A DNA stretch of 64,000 nucleotides from Paraspadella gotoi (taxonomy: Eukaryota > Chaetognatha), in contig CM119264.1 of NCBI GenBank assembly GCA_051294375.1, positions 15,216,682 to 15,280,681 on the forward strand. The letters are read 5' to 3'. This document shows, one piece after another, positions 54,300 to 64,000 of this stretch. Position numbers and translations under genes: made by a program. Every line of letters starts with the position of its first letter. The stretch's first letter is position 1. The notes under the pieces are model-generated. The model had not been told where the DNA came from and ran no database searches. It saw only the letters and a list, made by a program, of their open reading frames with translations.

Positions 54300-55200
54300 T
54301 TTAGGAAGGGGAAGTCAGTGTTGTCTTCTGGAAATAGAGGGAGCATCTATAAAACACATGGTTAGATTACTATCTGTCCTAGTTTTCTAATAGATATCAC
54401 ACATCATTTCTGTTAGAAAGTCATTAATGAAAAATCATAATATCTGAAAGGCTGAACAGTAGAGTGATGTAAAAATGATAAAATTTTAAAAAATTAAAAT
54501 TTGGCATATCAAACATGAAAATAAAAACCAATAAAAATATTTTAGTAAATTTCCTTTTTAATTTTATACATTAGTGGGCACCAGTGAGCTATATTTATAT
54601 AGTAATAAGTATATAATAAGCTAAAATTTCAAAATATAAATTTTTAAATTTTAAGATCGGATTTGGATTTTTTTACAAAAAGTTGATATAAGAAAGTATA
54701 ATTCTTTTTTAAAAATTATTTCATTAAGTTGGTCAAAAATGTGAAAAACTATATTTAAGATACCGATTTTTAATTTCCAACCTCAAAATATAGTTTTTTA
54801 AAGTTTTAACCTACTCAAACATAATTTTTGAAAAAGTTTATTTTTTTATTTATCAACTTTTTACGAGGAATCTGAATCTGTTCTCAAAATTAAAAAAAAC
54901 AATTTTGAAATTTTGATATTATATAAAGGTAGTATTATATACAAAATAAGCTGACTGGGCTATAAAAAAAATTATAGAATAGTATTTACTAATATGATAG
55001 TTTTTAAGATATAATTGCTAAATTTTGATTCCAAACTTTCACTTCACCTTACTGAACAGAAAGGGGTGGGAATGGATAATTTTTTGAGGGGGGACCAACG
55101 TTATATATGATTTTTTTTACCAATAGGGATAAGACTACCATGTAGAATTGTATGTTCTGATAGGGATACATACTGGGGAAAGGTCAATAGGGGCACCTTT
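54300..55200 (+). repeat. Dispersed repeat split by a hAT-type MITE
   Basis: 54300-54459 and 55052-55200 match the reverse complement of 31480-31770, which has no insertion. Confidence 0.8.
54460..55051. mobile_element. hAT-type MITE, 8-bp TSD CTGAACAG
   Basis: 592 bp. Starts TAGAGTGATGTAAAAATG, ends CACTTCACCTTA (imperfect inverted ends). CTGAACAG at 54452-54459 and 55052-55059. An 8-bp duplication and TAGAG-type ends are hAT hallmarks. The unoccupied site near 31605 carries a single diverged CTG(G)AACAG. Confidence 0.8.
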
Positions 55201-55599
55201 ATGTTATGAATATAATTTTAAAATACTTTAATAAAAATTTTATTTTTTCTTTATCCTATTTTTTAATTATTTCTTTTTTGAATATTTTTTATCTTTTATG
55301 TTTATACAATGGGAAGGTCATCAGTTGGGAACCTATATAAAATTGTCATAAAAAAGAAAAAAAAATAAATTCTGACAAATCACATTATTATAATTTTATA
55401 AAATTTACATGAGCTTTTGAAATATAAAAATATTTTGGTAAGTTTATTTTTAAATTTTATAAAAAGTTAGTTAACCATATTTATTAATAATTATGAATAA
55501 AAATTATGTTTAAGTTAAAAATTAATAATTTCAAAATTTTATTCCTGGATTTGTATTCCTTGCAAAAAGTTGATACAAGAAAATATAATTTTTATTCCT
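55060..55599. other. AT-rich intergenic sequence
   Basis: Beyond 55200, sequence at 55390-55600 is related to hAT MITE interiors (AAAAGTTGATACAAGAAAAT). No gene. Confidence 0.45.
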
Positions 55600-55652
55600 T
55601 TAGAGATCAAACGAAAAAATCGTTGGAATAGCAATTTTTATTTTTATTATTG

Positions 55653-55688
55653 AACATGTTTCGACTTAGTGGTACGAGTCTTCATCAG
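55653..55688 (-). ncRNA. Hammerhead ribozyme motif, copy 5
   Basis: CTGATGA, stem II GACT...AGTC, GAAAC, ATGTT; the cleavage triplet would be GTT, an accepted but less usual form. Confidence 0.7.
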
Positions 55689-56479
55689 TAAGCAAATTTC
55701 AATAAACCAAAAATTTCAAACATTAGTTTGAGAGAGAGATAGAGAAAGAGAGAGAGTTTCCAACAAAGAATTGAGTAAAGGATAGTGGTCAGATGTGAGG
55801 ACAGGTGAAAGTAGGGAAAGAGAGAGTAAATGATTTTGAAATTGGTGAAAAGAGAGAGAGAGAGAGAGAAAGACACAGGGATCAATACATTAGGCAATGT
55901 ACAACAGTGAAATTTTTTTAGAAAAACTAAATATTTAATAAGAGTAATAATAAATTAATTATTATCTGATGATTGTTAGTTTAATAGAAGGGAAACTGAA
56001 ATAGAAGAATAAGTGATGAGGGATAGATAACTTAAAGATAAGTGAAATGGAAAGGCAAGAAAAGAGCTCAAAATGAGCTGCCCCCCCCGGCCAGGCAAAT
56101 GTGGGACGTTAACGATGTCGTCGGGTCATTTTGAGCTCTTACCTTACCATTTCACTTATCTTTAACTTATCTATCCCTCATCACTTATTCTTCTATTTCA
56201 GTTTCCCTTCTATTAAACTAACAATCATCAGCTAATAATTAATTTATTATATTTAGTTTTTTTTTAAATTTTTCACTGTTGTACATTGCCTAATGTATTG
56301 ATCCCTTGTCTCTCTCTCTCTCTCTCTCTTTTCACCAATTTCAAAATCATTTACTCTCTCTTTCCCTACTTTCACCTGTCCTCACATCTGACCACTATCC
56401 CTTACTCAATTCTTTGTTGGAAACTCTCTCTCTCTCTCAAACTAATGTTTGAAATTTTTGGTTTATTGAAATTTACTTC

Positions 56480-56517
56480 CTGATGAAAACTCGTACCACT
56501 AAGAGTCGAAATATGTT
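56480..56517 (+). ncRNA. Hammerhead ribozyme motif, copy 6 (weakened)
   Basis: Mirror of copy 5 with two changes: stem II closing G lost (AACTC...GAGTC) and GAAAT in place of GAAAC, so stem III is damaged. Probably inactive. Confidence 0.6.
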
Positions 56518-56573
56518 CAATAATAAAAATAAAAATTGCTATTCCGACGATTTTTTCGTTTCATCTCTAAATA

Positions 56574-57296
56574 GGACTAAGCTCTGACGAAACCAAAGCC
56601 CGAGGTTTTTTTAATATATTCTTATGCCGGCCAAGGTAGAATGATGGCAATATTGTTAATATTAAGTTTCAAAAAAATCCAACCATAAATATAGAAAATA
56701 TTAACCAAAATCTTTGGAAAATCCACCCCTTCTTTGGAAGATTTTCGCCATAGAAGATTTTTCCCGAATCTGACTCCCGGTTGAAAACTCTTAGAATTCC
56801 GATCGTTAGCTCCTCTTTTACTTTTACTTTAAAAAAATTTCACCAAAATAGACTAATTCACTTTATCATGATCGTATCATATCAAAATAGCCAAATAAAA
56901 TGTAAAGAAAAATTTTGAGAGCCCTTCAGACACTTTGCCAAAGGATTCCAAAAATTAGACCTCATTTGTTAAACAGGAACATACCTCAGTCACGTTTATA
57001 TCGTTTTCAAGGAAAAAAATCCCTTTCATTTCTATATAAAATCAGAGATGGAAAATTTTTCCATCGAGAAGCAGTCTATTTGTTCTGGCTTGTTTGATAT
57101 CAAGATGATGATGATTTGACAAGAGAAAAAAAATGCGAGCCCTTCAGATGCAACAGGATCGGAATCAAGTGTTTTTACATCGATATTTTACCAGAATTTT
57201 TACCAGGAGCGTTTATATTGTTTGGTAGTCAGATTTGAACGAAAATCTCCATTGAAAAAGTCTTCCTCGATCTCTAAGAACGACGTAGACTCCTAT
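56574..57296 (+). repeat. Repeat R6, intact copy
   Basis: Uninterrupted from GGACTAAGCTCTGACG to GACGTAGACTCCTATT. The reference for the two split copies (27335-28690 and 51600-53835). A frame at 56915-57097 is not kept in the other copies. Confidence 0.85.
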
Positions 57297-58846
57297 TGGC
57301 TCCACGTACGATCGACGTCTTTTAGACAACGAAATCTGAACTTCATTAATTACCATCTTTCTTGATCTCATTAGTTAGTATGAAGCTTACTTCATTTAAA
57401 AAAACGGTAGTCTCAAGTTATCTCCTTCTTATCACTTAGAACTTCCCAGGTAAATTTCTATGAGTTAAAAACACGGTAAGACATGGTTTCTTCAATGATT
57501 GTTTATCTAATCTCATTAACTTCGTAATTTTAATATAAGTATGTTCGAATTTTTATGTTATAGATAATTTTTAAAGATCAAATTCCTCATAAGAATCTTC
57601 ACGTCTTTTACTTACATAAAAGTTTTTAGGTAAGACGCCACATTATCTGATACAATTTTTTTTTCTTCATACGCTTTCCCTGATTCTTTTTCTTCACTTC
57701 TTTCTTCTCTTTCTTTATATTTTCCTCTTCCTCTTTCCTCCCTTACTTCTCAATCTGTCACTTACCATTTTTGGCCCCTACCTTTTTCTGCCATTCATGC
57801 ACTTTCCTCACCTTTTTTTCTCCTTCTCTCTTTCCCTTTCTTTTCCCCTCTTTTTCTTTCCAATTTTCCCCTCATTTCCTACCTTTTATTTGTCTCACTA
57901 TTTTTTCCCCCCATTTGCCTATTTTGTTTTGCCTTTGGCCCCCTATTTCATTTTCTCCCCTTCTCCTTTTCTTGTTTCTTTCTTTCTCTTTTTCCTCTCA
58001 CTACGTTTACATTGAGCCATATCAAAGAAAATCTTTAATATGCATTATAAGAAAGAATATTAACGGTAACGGAGGTTTTTATTTCAATTTTGGTTGCCTA
58101 GCAAATTTAGTAAATCGACAGATTTTGCGGAAAATCTTTCCGCAAAATCTGTCGATTCTGAGAAAAAACAAGTCCTGACGCTTTCCATTGGCTTAAAAGG
58201 ATGCGGTTTTTTTTGTTTTATCAACGTCAGTAAGTACCCCATCTTTTAAAACTAATAAAAGAGGTGAAAATATTTTCTTTATCATAAATAAATGCAAGTC
58301 ACAAAAAGTCACAAATTAAAATTTGTCTTTAAAAATTATTTGTGGCTAAACGAAAAGAGTTTTTTTGATAATTTTGTAGGTGTTAAAAGCTTATTCTGTG
58401 GACTGTATTTTCTGTTAGTTTAAGCCAATTTAAACTATTTTGTTTAATAAATTATATAAAAAAACTAAAACTGCGACTTTTTGACTTGTCAACTTTAAAA
58501 TTAATTCATAAGTGAACTATGAATGCTATAAGGAAAATATTTTACTCAAGGGTGAAGAAGATCAGGAAGAAAGGAATTCCAAAATAAACAAATTTTCTCA
58601 ACTTTCCTTGGCATTCAAATTTGAAGACGAAAGTGAAAATGGACAAAAATGGACATAGATTTTTTTTTCTAAAAGTTGCAAAAATGTTACTCTTATATGA
58701 TTAGAAATAGCTGGAGATGGTTTTAACCAATCAGTATTTTGGCCTAATTTATATTATGGTGCAAATTAAATTAATTTTGTTAATAGTAACTGAACAATAC
58801 TGGAAAAAGTAGTTTTTTCTCTGAATGCGAGGATCGTAAGCAGAGG
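57297..58846 (-). mobile_element. 1.5-kb TIR element, second copy, inverted
   Basis: Reverse complement of 51783-53282 throughout, including the purine/pyrimidine core (about 57660-58010, here C/T-rich). Ends diverged (GGCTCCACGTACG, CGTAAGCAGAGG). Possible 5-bp duplication CTATT on both sides. It abuts R6 at the R6 right end. Confidence 0.75.
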
Positions 58847-58969
58847 CTATTCTAAACTATTTTAAATAGCAAAAAAGAAAGTCAAAATACATTTTTATTC
58901 CAAAATTATGTTATTAAGTTGGTCAAAATTCAGGAAAATTATAATTTTAAGCCAAAAATTAACAAAGTC

Positions 58970-59135
58970 TGATTTTATTTTTGCAACGTATTTTATTTTT
59001 ACAAGAGCAGACATGTTTCGGCTCACAATACGAGCCTTCATCAGCGCATATGAGTTGTGAACTTGATACAAGTTTTTAGTTAAAGAAAGAGAGAGAGAGG
59101 GTTAAAGGTTTCCAACAAAGAATTGAGTAAGTGGC
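58970..59135 (-). mobile_element. Hammerhead element, truncated copy
   Basis: Outer end, hammerhead, GA tract and the start of the TTTCCAACAAAGAATTGAGT block, then unrelated sequence. Confidence 0.7.
59010..59044 (-). ncRNA. Hammerhead ribozyme motif, copy 7
   Basis: CTGATGA, stem II GGCTC-GTATTGT-GAGCC, GAAAC, ATGTC. Core intact; only the loop differs from copies 2 and 3. Confidence 0.83.
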
Positions 59136-59969
59136 TATATATTATGTAAGCTAAATATGGCTTTTATAAAATTTTAATAATTTGAGTTGCTTTTACTCTT
59201 TTATGTTTGTTCCACTTGAATAGTACCTTATATGCTGCAAAAATCGCCATTTTCGACAAAGAAGATGAAACTGTACAGAAAAATGGTTATCAACATCGAA
59301 TTCTACAGACTTCATTACACTAAAATAGCTATGTACCTTTTTTTTTTACCTATTTTTAAGCGCAAGGGAGCCGGCCAAACGCCTACGATCCCAATCCGCA
59401 AGATGGAGTCATTCCGGTGCCGGTACCTTACGGACGTCAAGCTCCCTTTAAACCCCAACAGGGTGGGAGCCATTTGAAACGTTTTCGAAAACCAATCGCT
59501 CAATCCATTGAATTTTGAACGTTGATTTTTTAAACATGGTCAATTTATCATTATTTTGATTTGTTGTTCTTATCATAACTATTAAACTTTTTTTTTGCAC
59601 ACATGTGCATTCGAGTTTATTTAATATATATGGTAGAAAATTCAAGCAAATTTTGATGAGGTTTTCAGGGGAGTTATATTTTTCGCACTATGAAAATGGC
59701 AGATTACCGCTTAATTACCGTAGGCAGATCCAACATTGTTTGCTCAAACTTGTTCAATAATCTTTAATATTAAAACTAAACAAATATTAAAGATTTGACT
59801 TACTTGTAAATCTTCTGGTAGAATCCTCTAGCTTGATTATAGCTTGTCTTTACTTGTTTTTAAACTTGATTTTTTAACACTCAATTTTTGTTTGTTTCGA
59901 TTTTATGATCTAACTAAATTTTATATTTATATTGATTAAATATTTACACTTGTTTTTTCTCTCATCTTA
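59136..59969. other. Intergenic sequence with a stray HINE-like tail
   Basis: 59700-59757 carries GGCAGATCCAACATTGTTTG plus CTCAAACTTG, the family tail without a head. No gene recognised. Confidence 0.5.
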
Positions 59970-60600
59970 ATCCTTTTTATCGAGCCATGACCGGCGAAGC
60001 CGGTTCAGGCTTGATTTTGTTTCGGGTCAGCTTCTTTTGTGACGTCGTCGTCGTCCGTCACGCTTTTTGTATAAAAACTACTACGCTTTTATAGGTTTGG
60101 CTGTGACTTACCGGTTTTTTTTAAATAAAAATTATTATGAATTATGATAAAGTTTTACAAAAGTGTGCGATCATAGTAAGTTAAAAATTTAGATATGGCT
60201 TTTCATCTTGAAATAGCTGTGATATTTTTATATTACATTTGGATTTAAGTATTTTTTGTTTGAATTTCCACTTCATTATGATTTACTGCAATATGCAAAT
60301 GAGATTAAAGTACTCATTATAATATCCAAATTAGTATATAGAAATGCTTTAATCTAATTTACATATTGCAGTATATAATATTGAAGATGAAATTCAAAAA
60401 TTTTTATAAAAAAATATAATAAAAATGGGAACTCAAAATATCTTTTTAATGAAAAGCTATATCTTAATTTTAATACAAATAAAAATAAAATCTTTTACAA
60501 GCTGCGATTGGAAAAAATTGGAAAAATTTCTAATTGTAAACAATTGTAACATATTTTTGCCTTTCTTTTATTTCTTTAAATTATATATATATTTTTTTTT
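59970..60600 (+). repeat. Inverted partner of 35900-36560
   Basis: Opens ATGACCGGCGAAGCCGGTTC and GACGTCGTCGTCGTC, includes one fold-back element (60230-60400), and ends before CT tracts, mirroring 35.9-36.56 kb. Confidence 0.75.
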
Positions 60601-61799
60601 TTTAGAAAAAACGAGTTCAGTCTCTGCAGTGACTGTACAGCGGCCTTCCAGCAGCTGTCCAGCTTTTTTCTCTCTGTCTGTCTCTCTCTCTCTGTGTGTA
60701 CGATTTCTTGCGTGATCGTTCGTTTTTTGAAAAATTCTGATTATTTTTTCCTTCTAAAAACTTTTATTATCACCATTATCCCAAATTTACATCCAAGATT
60801 TTTGTGGATTTATTTTAGAAAAAGTGAAGAATAACTCATATGTCAGAAATTTTACGCTTCTCTCCATCTCTCTCCGTCTCTAACATGATTGTTATTAAAG
60901 AAAAAATATATAATAAGCAAATAGCATATTTAATACAGATTTACATTGCCAGAAGAAATCTTTTCATACTCTGTCCAATGTTGTTGATCGAAAAACCTTT
61001 CACAATTTGAATATGCCGGATTGTATGCTATATGCCGATCATTTTTTTACTGCCTATTTTTGCCGGTTTATGGTTTAACTACCAAACAATGTATCTAGTT
61101 ATCAAGTTCCATTAGTGAGGCAGTGATGAAGTTGAAATGTATGTCCATTTTCTTTGTTTCATATCGATTCAAGTATTTTTTGTTTGAATTTCCACTTCAT
61201 TATAATTTACTGCAATATGCTAATTAGATTATAGTACTTACTGCAATATCAAATTAGTATATAGTAAACTATATTTAATTTGCATAATGCAGTAAATCAT
61301 AATAAAGTAGAAATTCAAACAAAAAATACTTGAATCAATATGAAACATGTGATTTTAAAAGTACTTGATGATGATGATGATGATGATTATTACAAATAAA
61401 AATATACACTTTTACAATGTTCAATTGAAAAAATTTTAACAATTTTCAATTGTAAACAATTGTAACTTTTTTTGTCTTTCTTTTATTTTTGGAAAAAGTT
61501 TTAATTAGCAAACTTATAAGGCAATGAAATTTAATTCTATACAAAACCTCGTGCGATTCACGACAAACACTCTGGCGTCCACGATGAAATCATTTGAAAA
61601 GGAAAATTTTTTCTTAAAAACGAGAGAAAATGATAATTTTAGAGTCTTCATCAGCATCTATTATTTCTTTAAATTATATCTCTTTCTTTTTTTTGTTTGA
61701 ATTTCTTTCTAATTATTTTTTTAGTCACTTTTTTTTTCACCACCGTCACTTGGCGACGAGTAAACGAGTTCCGCCTATGCAGCGTCTGTTCAGCTTCTT

Positions 61800-61830
<31 letters not shown>

Positions 61831-62714
61831 TTCTCTCTTTACGATCTCTTGCGTGATCGTTCGTTTTTTGAAAAATTCTGATTATTTTTTCCTTTAAAAA
61901 CTTTTATTATCGCCATTTATTCCGCGCTTTTTTTTTTCAATACAAAATCCCAAATTTATATCTGAGATTTTCGTGGATTTTTTTGAGAAAATGTGAAGAA
62001 TAACTTACTTGACCTGGATTTCGTGGCCGTTGCAGGGCAACGAGTAGACAATGTCAAGGAACATGACCTAAAAACGCGTTTTGATGGCAATGGAAACGTT
62101 ACGTGTATAATAGGATTAACTTGACCGAGATCACGCCGCCGTTGCGAGGCAACGGATAACTGATATAATTGGAAAGAAATACGGTTTTTCTTTTTATTTT
62201 TCTCTCTCTCTCTCTCTGATTATTTTTTTCCTTCTAAAAACTTTTATTATCACCATTTATTCCGCGCTTTTTTCTCTTTACCTGGATTTCGTGGCCGTTG
62301 CGAGGCAACGAGTAAACAATGTCAAGGAACATGACCTAATAACGCGATATTATTATTATTATTTGGAAGTCAAAAATATCATAGTCGTTAACTGAATATT
62401 TTCAACTATATATTTTGTTAATAGGGATTATAATTTTTCAATGTACAAAAAATTTCTTATATGGCTTCTTTTTCTCTCTCTCTCTCTCCCCCTCTCTTTT
62501 TTTTCCTTTTAAATACTTTTATTATCGCCATTTATTCCGCGCTTTTTTCTCAATACAAAATCCCAAATTTACATCCGAGATTTTCGTGGATTTTTTTCCT
62601 AAAAATTCTGATTATTCTTTATATAAACGAGAGAGACCTAATAATGCGTTTTGTTGGCGGGAAAACTGTCCAGCCTCTTTCTCTCTCTTTCACTCATACA
62701 CGCATTTGTTTGTT
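60601..62714 (+). repeat. Composite CT-rich repeat array
   Basis: At least three partial copies (60600, 61740, 62200-62720) of a module: AACGAGTTC(A/C)G, GCAGCG..CAGC, CT tract, CTTTTATTATCGCCATTTAT, CAAAATCCCAAATTTACATC, GAGATTTTCGTGGATTT. 61160-61350 is a fold-back element. The frames through the CT tracts (Ser/Leu-rich) are artefacts. Confidence 0.65.
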
Positions 62715-62965
62715 TTATTTATGATGAATGATTCATCGCGTCAATGAATTACTATCATCACATCAATGAATGATTATCATCATATCAATGAATGATTATC
62801 ATCATATCAATGAATGACTATCATCGCATCAATCATTTGATTATCATCACATCAGTCATTTTGTTATCATCGCATCAATTATTGGTTATCATCGCGTCAA
62901 TATTTGGTTATCATCGCATCAATATTTGGTTATCATCGCATCAATATTTGGTTACCATCGAAAGC
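62715..62965 (+). repeat. ~20-bp minisatellite (ATCATCGCATCAAT)
   Basis: About 12 units; ends abruptly where the hAT fossil begins. Confidence 0.85.
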
Positions 62966-62998
62966 GGCTCGATCCTTATGCTTTTAAGATTTTTTTGC

Positions 62999-63651
62999 AA
63001 GGAACGGTAAATTTTAACAAGTTTTATGGCTTTTTCTGGCCCAAATCTATTTCTTATTTTGGACCAAACAAACCCAAATGTAGAAAACCATCGTTCTATG
63101 GAGGCTGAGCTGGCACGGCATGTATGAAGAGAAACCATAAAGGTACCGAAGGCATGCAGGCCATTATTTTCATCATGTCAGAAATATTCACTGTTTTTTC
63201 TTTCATGATTTTCCACCAATCTGCTAAGAGTAGGCAGAAACATATGCTGAGCCTGAGGAAAGTATTCTCTTTTCTTTAGCTTATAGCTAAAATAATGTTG
63301 CAAGAAATCTTCATTTCTTTCAACGAGCCATGATTCTGCGCTATTTACCTGCGAAGAATCTAATTCTGAAAATTTTTTTTTATAACGATGATATGTCAGA
63401 TTAGCTAAAAAATGGAAAGGTTCTGTTGCTTTTTCTAATCTTTTTCAAATCGCTATCCGATAGGGGAGAAGAATGTCATCATTGAGAAGGCCCAACCAGA
63501 TGCTTATTGAATCAGAAAGAAGACAAGAATCATTATGAATTCTATCCAAAGCAATACTGAACATTTTCATCTGATCAAGCAAATGGGTCGCTTCACGGGT
63601 GATGCTGATATTTTTAATTATTTTTCCAATATTTGGCGGCATATCTTGCAT
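62999..63651 (-). pseudogene. hAT transposase remnant
   Basis: Minus strand, in three frame-broken pieces. 63651-63445 includes TREATHLLDQMKMFSIALD and the DSCLLSDSISIWLGLL helix. About 63440-63178 in another frame carries EPFHFLANLTYHRYKKKF, the A-x-x-x-AN-x-L-x-x-x-Y block of hAT catalytic domains, and an SAESWL helix. About 63165-62999 carries ASSASIERWFSTFGF and SKIRNRFGPEKAIKLV, the conserved hAT C-terminal dimerisation motif. The N-terminal part, BED finger and first catalytic acids are absent. Two frameshifts make it dead. It may have been a source of proteins for hAT-type MITEs such as 54460-55051, but the ends cannot be matched. Confidence 0.8.
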
Positions 63652-64000
63652 TATTTAACTTCGGATTTCTAAATATAAAGAATGGTTTTTTATGAAATTG
63701 GTACAACTAGAGTTCCGATAACCGTTAATAGTTAACGGTTATTAACGGTTAAAATTGATTTTAACTTAACCGTTAATATATTTATTTTAACGGTTAAATT
63801 CGGTTAATTTTCAAGTATGATTATTGTTATTTTTTGTTATGAAAACTTTGATTTTTTTAAGAGAAAAGTTTTTTTCCTGTCCTCTCTTATTCTCCTCTCC
63901 CTTTCTCACTATATTTTTCCCCTTCTCTCTCTTCTATATTTTTCCCTTTTTTTTTTTTGGTTATTTTCAACCCTTTTAATCTTTTTTCTATCCTAATCTC
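63652..64000. other. Possible hAT terminus, AACGGTTA repeats, CT-rich end
   Basis: From 63708, TAGAGTTCCGATAACCGTTA resembles a hAT terminus and is followed by overlapping palindromic GTTAACGGTTA motifs to about 63810, then CT-rich sequence to the window end. The element, if real, extends beyond the window. Confidence 0.35.

Larger units (their letters stand above)
55600..56572. mobile_element. Large palindromic hammerhead element
   Basis: Left arm 55600-56060 and right arm 56112-56572 are inverted copies (outer ends AGAGATCAAACGAAAAAATC and mirror) around a short centre containing GAGCTCAAAATGAGC and poly-C. Each arm has a hammerhead, GA/CT tracts and the AGTGGTCAGATGTGAGGACA block. The right arm matches 1-540. 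Confidence 0.85.

Noticed and set aside
57771-58178. 135-residue Phe/Pro-rich frame
   Set aside because: Same CT-rich core as above, in the inverted copy.
61641-61657. Another hammerhead (TCTTCATCAGC on + strand)
   Set aside because: Only the CTGATGAAGACTC half remains; no second core half follows.

Overview
This is a strongly AT-rich, transposon-dense stretch of an intron-bearing animal genome, most likely an invertebrate. I cannot name the species. Two host genes are recognisable only as scattered exons. The first (+ strand, 3.4-16.2 kb) is a coiled-coil gene resembling CCDC146, a centriole and sperm-flagellum protein. Nematodes lack motile cilia, so its presence argues weakly against a nematode. 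The second (- strand, 46.6-25.4 kb) is an astacin-family zinc metalloprotease spread over more than 21 kb. Everything else supported here is repetitive DNA. There is no operon structure, CRISPR array, rRNA, or tRNA gene that I trust.

Layout. 0-2.8 kb: half of a hammerhead-ribozyme (Penelope-like) repeat, a 25-N gap, then an LTR followed by a decayed GC-rich retroelement interior. 3.4-4.3 kb: three CCDC146-like exons. 4.36-6.97 kb: a decayed Ty3/Gypsy element of CsRn1 type inserted in the next intron. About 7.65-21.5 kb: a direct tandem duplication of a ~6.9 kb unit, each unit carrying the next two CCDC146-like exons and a minisatellite-bearing element. The copies differ mostly by one-base homopolymer indels, and unit 2 holds an 837-N gap and a 25-N gap flanked by the same sequence on both sides, so part of this may be assembly artefact. 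21.5-25.4 kb: inverted-repeat elements, a tRNA-derived SINE head and a solo LTR. 25.4-46.6 kb: the astacin gene (exons at 46.3-46.6, 38.9-39.1 and 25.4-26.2 kb), with introns packed with solo LTRs, minisatellites, SINEs, hairpin elements and a 69-bp tandem array. 47.9-50.4 kb: three minisatellite-bearing elements around one hammerhead element. 50.5-51.5 kb: a 5'-truncated non-LTR retrotransposon. 51.6-58.8 kb: nested repeats whose intact and interrupted copies document individual insertions. 59-64 kb: hammerhead, GA/CT and minisatellite repeats and a fossil hAT transposase.

The most interesting content is (1) a family of GA/CT-rich elements carrying well-formed hammerhead ribozyme motifs, several in inverted pairs; (2) nested insertions for which the window itself contains the empty site; (3) the CCDC146-like gene with a GA and a GC dinucleotide at two successive splice donors and duplicated downstream exons; and (4) an astacin whose residue after the third zinc-ligand histidine reads Gln instead of the usual Glu. 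All family assignments come from reading motifs by eye; no search was run.
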